A DNA stretch of 54,902 bases, taken from an uncultured Bacteroidales bacterium (GTDB lineage Bacteria > Bacteroidota > Bacteroidia > Bacteroidales > Bacteroidaceae). Positions 1 through 7,145 of this stretch are shown here, in pieces; within the stretch, counting starts at the first letter, position 1; each line of letters begins with the position of its first letter. The DNA lies in contig CADCIQ010000007.1 in assembly GCA_902801425.1 (NCBI GenBank), positions 1-54,902 on the forward strand, read 5' to 3'. The position numbers and the translations under genes are program-made. Below the pieces are notes generated by a model. The model was not told where the DNA came from, did no database searches, and worked only from the letters and a program-made list of their open reading frames with translations.

Positions 1-58
1 CTGTCCACGAGATGGCAAAATAAAAGCCCTCAAAATTCTCCGCGGTAGAAATGCGTTG

Positions 59-90
59 CAAAGGTAAGCGGATTTTTGAGAACCACCAAA
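59..90 (-). promoter_or_regulatory. Bacteroidota-type promoter reading off the left edge
   Basis: On the minus strand a TACCTTTG -7 box (59-66) is preceded by a TTTG -33 box (87-90) with a 20-base spacer, an exact fit to the Bacteroides consensus. It would drive a gene lying to the left of the window. Bases 1-182 otherwise hold no recognisable gene. Confidence 0.6.
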
Positions 91-182
91 AAGCAAGTCT
101 GAAGTGTTAAAATCTAAAAGTGGTTGATATACAAAGGTTTATCTCTATGTGTTTTTCATTGTTTATAGTTGTTTAGAGGTCT

Positions 183-1061
183 CTAAATACAATTATAGAG
201 AGCAACAGTCCCGATACTTGTAACGGAATTTGGGATTTCTATAGAGGTGAGAGCTGAACAACCATAAAAAGCATAATCACCAATACTTGTCACAGAATTG
301 GGAATTGTAATAGAGGTCAGACTAGTGCAACCAGAGAAAGTTGACATTTCAATACTCTTCACTGAATTTGGAATTGTGATAGAGGTTAGTCCTTCGCAGG
401 CAGCAAAAGCGCCTTTGCCAATAATATTCACAGAATTTGGTATTGTGATAGAGGTTAGACCATAGCAACCACAAAAAGCATTATTGCCAATACTTGTCAC
501 GGAATTTGGAATTGTAAAAGAGGTTAGACCTCTGCAAGCCCAAAAAGCATTATCACCAATACTTGTTAAGGAATTCGAAATTGTAAAAGAGGTTAGGCCT
601 GAACATTGTTCAAAGGCACCATTGCCAATACTTATCACAGAATTTGGGAGTGTGATTGAGGTGATGCTGAAACAATTATAGAAGGCTTCATCTTCAATAG
701 TTGTCACGGAATTACCGATAGTAACAGATTCTAGAACATTGCTATGCTTGAAGGCGCAACGACCGATGTTCGTTACGGAATTTGGGATCGTAACAGAGGT
801 GAGATTATAACAATTATAAAACGCACCACTTCCAATATTTTTCACTCCCTCTTTAATTACTATTTTCTTGATTTCATCTCTTTTATTCGCCCAAGGAGAA
901 GAACCCCCTTCTGCGATATCAGGATAATAAAAATAGTAGTCAGGCATATCAGTTCCTGATATGGTCAATGTACCTTCATTTGATATATTCCATGTAATCT
1001 CACCATGAATCGCATTGAACGATAGCATTGTAAACAATATGAGTAGCAATTTTTTCTTCAT
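183..1061 (-). CDS. BspA-like leucine-rich repeat surface protein
   Basis: Secreted protein of 292 residues, probably displayed on the cell surface. Residues 1-20 form a signal peptide (MKKKLLLILFTMLSF). From about residue 75 it consists of roughly nine 23-residue repeats built on the pattern LTSITIPNSVTSIG..AF..C, the Treponema/BspA type (LRR_5) known from adhesins of Prevotella, Tannerella and Treponema. The repeats are nearly identical at DNA level too, which favours copy-number change by recombination. The protein stops in the middle of a repeat (ALYNC-I-stop) and has no C-terminal sorting or anchoring domain, so it may be a shortened member of a longer family. A minus-strand -7 box sits at 1123-1130. 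The binding partner cannot be read from sequence. Confidence 0.85.
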   Translation of the reverse strand: MKKKLLLILFTMLSFNAIHGEITWNISNEGTLTISGTDMPDYYFYYPDIAEGGSSPWANKRDEIKKIVIKEGVKNIGSGAFYNCYNLTSVTIPNSVTNIGRCAFKHSNVLESVTIGNSVTTIEDEAFYNCFSITSITLPNSVISIGNGAFEQCSGLTSFTISNSLTSIGDNAFWACRGLTSFTIPNSVTSIGNNAFCGCYGLTSITIPNSVNIIGKGAFAACEGLTSITIPNSVKSIEMSTFSGCTSLTSITIPNSVTSIGDYAFYGCSALTSIEIPNSVTSIGTVALYNCI

Positions 1062-1122
1062 AACAGTTTTACTTTTTTGTTGAATTTAAAAGGTTTTGTC
1101 ATTTGATTAAAAAAAACAGATG

Positions 1123-1130
1123 CAAAAGTA
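1123..1130 (-). promoter_or_regulatory. -7 box for the BspA-like gene
   Basis: TACTTTTG on the minus strand, about 60 bases before the start codon at 1061. The -33 position reads CTTG instead of TTTG, so the match is partial. Confidence 0.4.
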
Positions 1131-1198
1131 TTAAAAATATCTGATTCATGCAAGTATAAAGTGGATAAATGTATATTCGGCGTGTGTTTTTACTTTTG

Positions 1199-1279
1199 TT
1201 CGATACTCCTTCGATAGTTGTTCGTTCATCCTTCGCTCTGCCTTCGTTCACTCTTCGCTTTTCCTTCGATTCAGGAACG
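1199..1279. repeat. 11-bp phased TTCG array (array 1)
   Basis: The tetramer TTCG begins at 1199, 1210, 1221, 1232, 1243, 1254 and 1265, exactly 11 bases apart seven times, while the seven bases between vary. The next position in phase (1276) reads AACG. The array lies between the start of the BspA-like gene and the terminator of the peptide transporter gene. The rest of 1062-1387 holds no convincing gene. Confidence 0.85.
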
Positions 1280-1332
1280 GAGAATAAGCTTTGAAACTGC
1301 GATAGCATAATGTCAGATCAACGAAGGAATGA

Positions 1333-1370
1333 AAAAAGGCTGTCCCCTCGGTTGAAGTGACAGCCTTTTT
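1333..1370. terminator. Bidirectional terminator after the peptide transporter gene
   Basis: Perfect 12-base stem AAAAAGGCTGTC / GACAGCCTTTTT around a 14-base loop, with A and T runs on both sides, 17 bases beyond the stop codon at 1388. Confidence 0.8.
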
Positions 1371-1387
1371 GCTATGATGAAGTTTCG

Positions 1388-2911
1388 TTATGAAACCTTA
1401 TTGAGTTTCTTGATGATTGAGAAGATGAATACTGCGGCTACGAGGCAGATGACCATCAAGGCACCCCATACGATGTAGAGATCCTTACCCCAGAGGTAAC
1501 CTGGAATCTGTACGAGGAAGTTGCCTATGGCAGTTGAAACGAACCAGCCACCCATCATCATTCCCTTGTACTTTGGAGGTGCTACCTTGGTAACGAATGA
1601 GATACCGATAGGGGAGAGTAGCAACTCGGCAAAGGTGAGGATGAGGTAGGTCTCGATGAGGAGGTTGGGCGATACGTCTGCCATGTGGAGGTTAGAGCCG
1701 TCGGCTGCATATTCAGGCACAGGAAGACCGATTGAGCCTACTGTCATAAGCAGATAGGCAATGGCTGCAACGAGCATTCCGAGACCAATCTTTACAGGTG
1801 CCTTTGGCTCAAGTCCCTTCTTGCCAAGCCATGAGAAGATTGCGATGCTGACAGGGGTGAGCATTACGACGAAGCAAGCATTGAACTGCTGGAAGATAGG
1901 GGCATCAACCTTTACACCATCGGCTGGCAACTGTGTGTAGTTCCAAAAGAGGTATGCCAATGGCAATAGTACGATAGTAGCACCGATAGCCTTCTCCTTG
2001 CCTGTCTTGCCCTGGAAGAGGGAGAAGAGACCGAAGACGATGAAGATAGCGGCTACGAGGTTGGTTACATCGAACTGCATAGCCTCAATGCCTGTGGATT
2101 TCGTTGCGGTATAGTCGCGTGCGAAGAAGGTGAGGGTGAGTCCATTCTGATGGAATGCCATCCAGAAGAAGATGACAACGGCGAAAACAAGGCACAGGCA
2201 GATGATGCGCTCTTTTGTCTCGGCTGGTGAGAGTTCCTCGACTGTTTCTTTACTCTCTCCACTATCTACTTTACTCTTTGTAGTAATCACCTGACGGTAG
2301 GTTGGTCGGCCAATGTAGAAAATGAGAATAGACACAATCAATGAGGCACAAGCCACACCGAAGGCGTAGTGGTAGCTCTCAGATACAGATACGCCAAGCG
2401 AGTTCTGAGCCCATTCCATTACCTTTATGGCTGCGGTAGGCGCAAACATAGCACCGATGTTGATTGCCATATAGAAGAGCGAGAAGCCTGCATCTCGTTT
2501 TGCTGAATAGGCTGCCTCGTTGTAGAGATCACCCACCATTACCTGTAGGTTACCCTTGAAGAGTCCTGTTCCGATGCTGACGAGTACGAGTGCTCCTGCC
2601 ATTGCAATCATGGCGATGGAGTTGCTGCCGAGAGGCAGGGCGAGCAGAACGTAGCCGGCGAACATGATGAAGATGCCGATGGTGACGAGCTTGCTGTAGC
2701 CTACCTTGTCGGCGAGGGCACCGCCGAAGAGTGGGAGGAAATACACGAACATGAGGAAACTCGAGAAGATGGTACTTGTGAGTTTCTCATCGAAGCCGAA
2801 GTTGGCTTGTAGGAATAGTGTGAAAACGGCGAGCATGGTGTAGTAGCCGAAACGCTCACCAGTGTTGGCTAATGCCAAGGTCCATAGACCTTTAGGTTGT
2901 CCTTCGAACAT
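1388..2911 (-). CDS. POT/PTR2-family proton-dependent oligopeptide transporter
   Basis: Inner-membrane symporter of 507 residues that imports di- and tripeptides with protons. The N-terminus carries the family's ExxERF-like signature (NTGERFGYYTML, about residues 16-27) needed for proton coupling. A second family block, GLFKGNLQVMVGDLY, lies at about residues 117-131, and about 12-14 hydrophobic segments are visible. Length is typical for bacterial DtpT-type proteins. A charged loop near residues 215-235 separates the two halves. It is followed by a strong terminator (1333-1370). The MFS and S9 peptidase genes upstream on the same strand suggest a peptide-use cluster, though GC-rich paired repeats separate them and a single transcript is not proven. 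Confidence 0.93.
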   Translation of the reverse strand: MFEGQPKGLWTLALANTGERFGYYTMLAVFTLFLQANFGFDEKLTSTIFSSFLMFVYFLPLFGGALADKVGYSKLVTIGIFIMFAGYVLLALPLGSNSIAMIAMAGALVLVSIGTGLFKGNLQVMVGDLYNEAAYSAKRDAGFSLFYMAINIGAMFAPTAAIKVMEWAQNSLGVSVSESYHYAFGVACASLIVSILIFYIGRPTYRQVITTKSKVDSGESKETVEELSPAETKERIICLCLVFAVVIFFWMAFHQNGLTLTFFARDYTATKSTGIEAMQFDVTNLVAAIFIVFGLFSLFQGKTGKEKAIGATIVLLPLAYLFWNYTQLPADGVKVDAPIFQQFNACFVVMLTPVSIAIFSWLGKKGLEPKAPVKIGLGMLVAAIAYLLMTVGSIGLPVPEYAADGSNLHMADVSPNLLIETYLILTFAELLLSPIGISFVTKVAPPKYKGMMMGGWFVSTAIGNFLVQIPGYLWGKDLYIVWGALMVICLVAAVFIFSIIKKLNKVS

Positions 2912-2926
2912 AGATAGTTAAATAAT

Positions 2927-2975
2927 GGCCCCTCACCTGCCCTGTGGGCATCCTCTCCCCAAGGGGCGAGGAGGA
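2927..2975 (+). repeat. GC-rich palindromic repeat, family B, left copy
   Basis: About 45 bp beginning GGCCCCTCACCTGCCC and ending CCAAGGGGCGAGG, with two internal hairpins. It lies 15 bases from the start codon of the peptide transporter gene and is the inverted partner of the copy at 3070-3119. Confidence 0.85.
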
Positions 2976-3069
2976 AGTTAGTATCTTCAATCATGGGAAG
3001 ATGAAAGGCAAGGATTTTTTTTATTGTTAATTATTATTTGTTGATTTTTTAGCGATATATAGGTAACTT

Positions 3070-3119
3070 TTTCCCTCGCCCCCTGGGGAGAGGGTGTCAC
3101 GAAGTGACGGGTGAGGGGC
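3070..3119 (-). repeat. GC-rich palindromic repeat, family B, right copy
   Basis: Inverted partner of 2927-2975 (CCCTCGCCCCCTGGGG through GGGTGAGGGGC). It ends at the first base of the stop codon of the MFS gene at 3119. Confidence 0.85.
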
Positions 3120-4477
3120 TATTTTACATTCGGTTTCTGCAATCCGTAGCCGTTCTTCTTGTCGAGGGCGATGATCATCACAGAGATGATGATTGCGAAG
3201 ACTCCGAAGCCGGCGAAGATAGTCATTGACTGGGTGTAGTCGATAAAGCCTGATGCGTCGGTATTAGCCTCGTTTACTGAGCCAATCCACATTGGAACCA
3301 TAGAAAGACCGATGTTCTGGATATAGAAGATGAGGGCGTAGGCTGTGCCGAGAAGCTTCATCGGGATAATCTTTGGTACGCTTGGCCACATGGCTGACGG
3401 AACGAGTCCGAAGGCGATACCTAGTACAATCATCACGGCGATTGCGAGAACCCAGTTGTTGACGGGTAACGCAAAAGTAACGTGAACGATAGTCAGGAGT
3501 ATGCTTCCTGCAAGCATGAGGGTTGCGCCCTTACCGTATTTGTCGTAGATGCTTCCGAAGAATGGGGTGAGGAAGATAGTGCCGAATGGGAGCATGGCAG
3601 GGATGAGTCCTGCAAGTTCCTGATCAACGCCGTACTTGAATACCATGAGCTTGGTGGCGAACTTCAGGAATGGGAATACTCCTGCATAGAACATAAGGCA
3701 GAGGAAGGTGATGCACCAGAAACCCGGGTTGAGGAAGAGTATTCTGAGGTCGCTGAACTTGAAGCCTTCTTCTGACTCTTCTGCCTCTGTAGCTGATGCC
3801 GCATCTTCTTTCCTGTCCATTACGTTATATACTAAATATGCTATAACTCCGATGCAGAGGCATACAGCGCCAAGTCCTACGGATGCGCTTACTCCACCCA
3901 TTGCCTTTGCCAAAGGCAGGGAAGCTGCGAGGGCGAGGGCGGTACCTATACGTGCAAGTGCCACCTGAAGTCCCATGGCAAGAGCGAGCTCATGACCGGT
4001 GAACCACTTCACTATGATCTTTGATACAGTGATACCGGCAATCTCGCATCCTACTCCGAAGATAGCGAAACCGAGACCTGCGTATGCTACCTGCGACTGT
4101 ACGTCGCCACCGAAGGGAACCCAGATGGTTGCATCACCGAAATCGGTTGTTACTGCCCACCATTTTATCAATGCACCACCAAACATAAGGATTGTGGAGG
4201 TGAGACCGGTGAAGCGTATGCCGAACTTATCGAGGATGATACCACCGAAGAAGAGCAGCAGGAGATATACGTTCATCAAGCCGTATGCGCCTGAGAACCA
4301 TCCGTATTCGCTTGATGACCATCCGAGACCAAGACCGTCCTCTGCACCTTTTGATGCTGTGAGCAATGGTTCGAGTGGTGACATTACGTCTGTAAAGAAA
4401 TAACCGAACATCATCGTTACTGATACGATGGTGAGGGCTGTCCAGCGTGCCGCTGGGGAGTTGCTGAGTTTTTCCAT
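3119..4477 (-). CDS. MFS transporter
   Basis: Major facilitator protein of 452 residues with about 12 membrane segments in two sets of six, separated by an acidic loop (AASATEAEESEEG, near residue 230). The loop between segments 2 and 3 reads GGIILDKFGIRFTG, matching the MFS motif-A pattern. The general look, with long segments and an N-terminal TALTIVSVTMMFGYFF, resembles the oxalate/formate or nitrate-type porter branch. The substrate cannot be assigned. It sits between a peptide transporter and an S9 peptidase on the same strand, and inverted GC-rich repeat pairs occupy both intergenic gaps. Confidence 0.88.
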   Translation of the reverse strand: MEKLSNSPAARWTALTIVSVTMMFGYFFTDVMSPLEPLLTASKGAEDGLGLGWSSSEYGWFSGAYGLMNVYLLLLFFGGIILDKFGIRFTGLTSTILMFGGALIKWWAVTTDFGDATIWVPFGGDVQSQVAYAGLGFAIFGVGCEIAGITVSKIIVKWFTGHELALAMGLQVALARIGTALALAASLPLAKAMGGVSASVGLGAVCLCIGVIAYLVYNVMDRKEDAASATEAEESEEGFKFSDLRILFLNPGFWCITFLCLMFYAGVFPFLKFATKLMVFKYGVDQELAGLIPAMLPFGTIFLTPFFGSIYDKYGKGATLMLAGSILLTIVHVTFALPVNNWVLAIAVMIVLGIAFGLVPSAMWPSVPKIIPMKLLGTAYALIFYIQNIGLSMVPMWIGSVNEANTDASGFIDYTQSMTIFAGFGVFAIIISVMIIALDKKNGYGLQKPNVK

Positions 4478-4479
4478 AA

Positions 4480-4512
4480 ATGCCTAACCAAGCCTTCCCA
4501 AAGGGAAGGATG
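4480..4512 (-). repeat. GC-rich repeat, family C, left copy
   Basis: Contains CCTTCCCAAAGGGAAGG and begins two bases from the start codon of the MFS gene. Its reverse complement resembles the copy at 4626-4654 (CCCTCCCTTTGGGAGGG...GGGTGGGC). Confidence 0.65.
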
Positions 4513-4590
4513 TTTTATAGTATTAATCCTTATGGGGTAGCTGGTTATTATTTTTGTTATTTATTATTGTCTTTTCTTGATTTGAAAAAT

Positions 4591-4654
4591 GTATCTACTC
4601 CCCCTTGAGGGGGGGAGGGGGGAGGAACCCTCCCTTTGGGAGGGACTGGGTGGG
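4591..4654 (+). repeat. GC-rich composite repeat, families D and C, right copy
   Basis: Two modules. GTATCTACTCCCCCTTGAGG (4591-4610) plus its G-rich tail recurs in opposite orientation at 47908-47937. CCCTCCCTTTGGGAGGG (4628-4644) plus GGGTGGGC recurs at 35675-35706. The element ends at the base before the stop codon of the S9 peptidase gene. Confidence 0.7.
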
Positions 4655-6862
4655 CTATAGCCACTTCTTTAACCACTCAAAGAACGTGCGCTGCCAAAGG
4701 ATGCCGTTCTGTGGCTTGAGTACCCAGTGATTCTCGTCAGGGAAGATGAGGAGTTCGGCAGGGATGCCTCTCATGCGTGCTGCGTTGAATGCTCCGAAAC
4801 CCTGATTAGCGTTTATGCGATAGTCTTTCTCACCGTGGATGCAGAGGATAGGAGTGTCCCATTTGTCAACAAAGCGGTGTGGAGAGTTCTCGTAAGTCTT
4901 CTTTGCACGTGCCGTAGCGTCCTTGTTCCAATAGGCATCATCGTATTCCCAGTTAGAGAACCAAGCCTCCTCGGTGTCGGTGTACATAGACTCAAGGTTG
5001 AAAGCACCATCATGAGAGATGAACGCCTTGAAACGCTTGTTGTGATGGGAGGCAAGGTAATAAACGGAGAAGCCACCGAAACTTGCACCTACGCATCCGA
5101 GGCGGTTTTTGTCAACGTAAGGCAATGTACAGGCATCGTCAATGGCTGAGAGATAGTCGTCCATGCATTGACCTGTCCAGTCGCCTGATACCTTCTCGTT
5201 CCATTCACTTCCGAAGCCCGGAAGACCGCGGCGGTTAGGTGCTACGATTACGTATCCGTTGGCTGCCATTATCTGGAAGTTCCAGCGATATGACCAAAAC
5301 TGAGACACAGGGCTTTGCGGGCCTCCCTCACAGAAGAGTAGGGTAGGGTATTTCTTGTTAGGGTCGAAGTCGGATGGAAGTATTATCCATACCAGTTCTT
5401 CCTTGCCGTCGGTTGTCTTTACCCAACGCTGCTCTGTCTTTCCGAGAGACAGTTTTGAAAGAATATGCTCGTTCTCCTTTGTGAGCTGTGCTATTGTTGC
5501 GAGTTTCGGAGCAACAGAAAGGGTGTTGTTTCCTTTCTGCTTGGAAGCCTTTGGAGGGGTTACGAGGTAGATATCATCAGGAGCGGAGAAAGAATGGCGG
5601 GTAGCGATGAGGCTTCCCTTCTTGTCACCGAGCATCTGAAGAGAACCGAAGTCAGCCCAGTCGTTTGTTATCTGCTCAATGTTACCGTTGAGGTTTGTAC
5701 GATACATATTCTCGCAACCATGCCAAACTCCTATGAAATAAAGGGTGCGGGAGTCGGATGTCCAGCAAAAGTCATCTACGTTAGAGTCGAATGCCTCCGT
5801 AACGTATTTCTTGTTGCCATTAGCGAGGGTGTAGATGCAGAGGCGGTTGCGGTCTGACTCATATCCATCACGCTCCATGCTCTGCCATGCTACGAATGTT
5901 CCGTCGGGAGAGAACTGAGGGTTCACGTCGTAGCCGAGGTTGAGGTCTTGCGATGTCTTGTTCACGCTCTGTGTTGCGAGAGTCTTGGTATAGTCAATGG
6001 CAGGAGCCTTATAGTCGGCAGGCTTGCAAAGGTTTCTTGTTGTGCCTGAAGCCACATCATAGAGGAAAATATCTGTGTCAGTAGAAACTGCATAGTCGCG
6101 ACCAATCTTCTTACGGCATGTGTATGCTATTGATTTTGAGTCAGGACTCCAGTTTATCTGCTCCATTCCGCCGAAAGGCTCACCTGGACACTCGTAAGGC
6201 TCTCCTGCGAGAATGTCCTTTGCACTTGTTGTGGCGATAGTTCCGTCTTCTGCAACGGATGCAAGGAAGGGATGCTGAATAGACTCCACATAGTGGTCCC
6301 AATGGCGATACATAAGGTCGGTTATCTTTCGGCCTGTAGCCTTTGGAAGGTCATCGGGATTCTTCTGAATAATCTCATGGAAAGGTAAAGACTTGACGAT
6401 GATTACCTGCTTGCCATCAGGAGAGAACTTGAAACCCTCTATGCCGTCTTCGTCCTTGGTCAGTTGCTTGCGGTTAGAACCGTCGTCATTCATTGTCCAT
6501 ATCTGTCCGTTGGTGAGAAAAGCGAGAACGGTTCCGTTAGTTGCCTGTACCCATGCAGGTTCTGTTTCAGAATCGGCAGAGGTGGTTAGCTGACGGTTAT
6601 CAGTTCCGTCTGCGTTCATTATATATATAACGGTATGGGATGCATTCTCCTTCACGCTGTAGTAAGATACTGTGTATGCAATCTTCGAACCGTCGGGAGA
6701 GGCAGTTACGCTACCGATACGACCCATAGCCCAAAGGGCTTCCGGAGTCATGAGATTACTTTGAAGGGATATGTCACTCTTGCCAATATTTACTTTTGCC
6801 TCAGCAGGAGCGGCAGTAAGGATTGTAGCCATAAGGGCGGAAATTGCCAGTGTTTTAATCAT
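4655..6862 (-). CDS. S9-family prolyl oligopeptidase-type dipeptidyl peptidase
   Basis: Serine peptidase of 735 residues, probably periplasmic. Residues 1-22 form a signal peptide ending in AEA. Residues about 30-450 show repeated WD40-like/PD40 blades (SPDGSKIAY, SPDGKQVII, SPDSKSIAY, SPDGTFVAW), the beta-propeller that gates substrates. The C-terminal alpha/beta hydrolase domain carries the nucleophile in GASFGGF (Ser near 595), the acid in HGEKDYR (near 677) and the histidine in ENHWVL (near 711). Family knowledge points to release of N-terminal dipeptides, like DPP5/DPP-IV type enzymes of Porphyromonas and Prevotella. Exact specificity is not visible. The product would feed the neighbouring peptide transporter. 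Confidence 0.92.
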   Translation of the reverse strand: MIKTLAISALMATILTAAPAEAKVNIGKSDISLQSNLMTPEALWAMGRIGSVTASPDGSKIAYTVSYYSVKENASHTVIYIMNADGTDNRQLTTSADSETEPAWVQATNGTVLAFLTNGQIWTMNDDGSNRKQLTKDEDGIEGFKFSPDGKQVIIVKSLPFHEIIQKNPDDLPKATGRKITDLMYRHWDHYVESIQHPFLASVAEDGTIATTSAKDILAGEPYECPGEPFGGMEQINWSPDSKSIAYTCRKKIGRDYAVSTDTDIFLYDVASGTTRNLCKPADYKAPAIDYTKTLATQSVNKTSQDLNLGYDVNPQFSPDGTFVAWQSMERDGYESDRNRLCIYTLANGNKKYVTEAFDSNVDDFCWTSDSRTLYFIGVWHGCENMYRTNLNGNIEQITNDWADFGSLQMLGDKKGSLIATRHSFSAPDDIYLVTPPKASKQKGNNTLSVAPKLATIAQLTKENEHILSKLSLGKTEQRWVKTTDGKEELVWIILPSDFDPNKKYPTLLFCEGGPQSPVSQFWSYRWNFQIMAANGYVIVAPNRRGLPGFGSEWNEKVSGDWTGQCMDDYLSAIDDACTLPYVDKNRLGCVGASFGGFSVYYLASHHNKRFKAFISHDGAFNLESMYTDTEEAWFSNWEYDDAYWNKDATARAKKTYENSPHRFVDKWDTPILCIHGEKDYRINANQGFGAFNAARMRGIPAELLIFPDENHWVLKPQNGILWQRTFFEWLKKWL

Positions 6863-6886
6863 ATTAATTCAACTTTCGTATAGCTC

Positions 6887-7020
6887 AAGTTGAAAGTGAA
6901 GAGTGAATAGTGAAGAGTGAAGAATTTGAATTAGCTTTTATTGCGAAAGGACAATTAAGCTTCTTTTACTGCAATACTAACTTAAATTCTTCACTATTCA
7001 CTTTTAACTATTCACTTTTT
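6887..7020. repeat. AT-word inverted repeat IR1
   Basis: Left arm (6887-6932) is made of GTGAAGAGTGAA/TAGTGAAG words. Right arm (6981-7020) is its near reverse complement (TTCTTCACTATTCAC). It lies between the S9 peptidase start and the yidC stop and may act as a long hairpin or terminator. Confidence 0.75.
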
Positions 7021-7060
7021 AAGTGGATTTTTAGTTTATTTTCGGAATATGTGTAATTTC

Positions 7061-7140
7061 GATTTACAATTTACCATGTACAATTTACAATTTGCCGTGT
7101 GGCGTAAGAAATTGTACTTTGTAAATGGTACATTGTACAT
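7061..7140. repeat. AT-word inverted repeat IR2
   Basis: Left arm 7061-7096 (words ATTTACAATTTAC, TGTACAATTTACAATT) faces right arm 7109-7140 (AATTGTACTTTGTAAATGG, ACATTGTACAT). It lies six bases beyond the yidC stop codon at 7146, where a terminator would be expected. Confidence 0.75.
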
Positions 7141-7145
7141 GCGTC

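Noticed and set aside
1099-1308. Open frame of 69 codons on the minus strand upstream of the BspA-like gene
   Set aside because: It is read across the 11-bp TTCG array, has no homology I recognise and no plausible signal. The array explains the open frame.
3482-4403. Long open frames on the plus strand opposite the MFS gene (and similar frames opposite yidC, pyrG, map, carB and uxaC)
   Set aside because: They are shadows of strongly biased codons in the real genes, without independent starts or homology.
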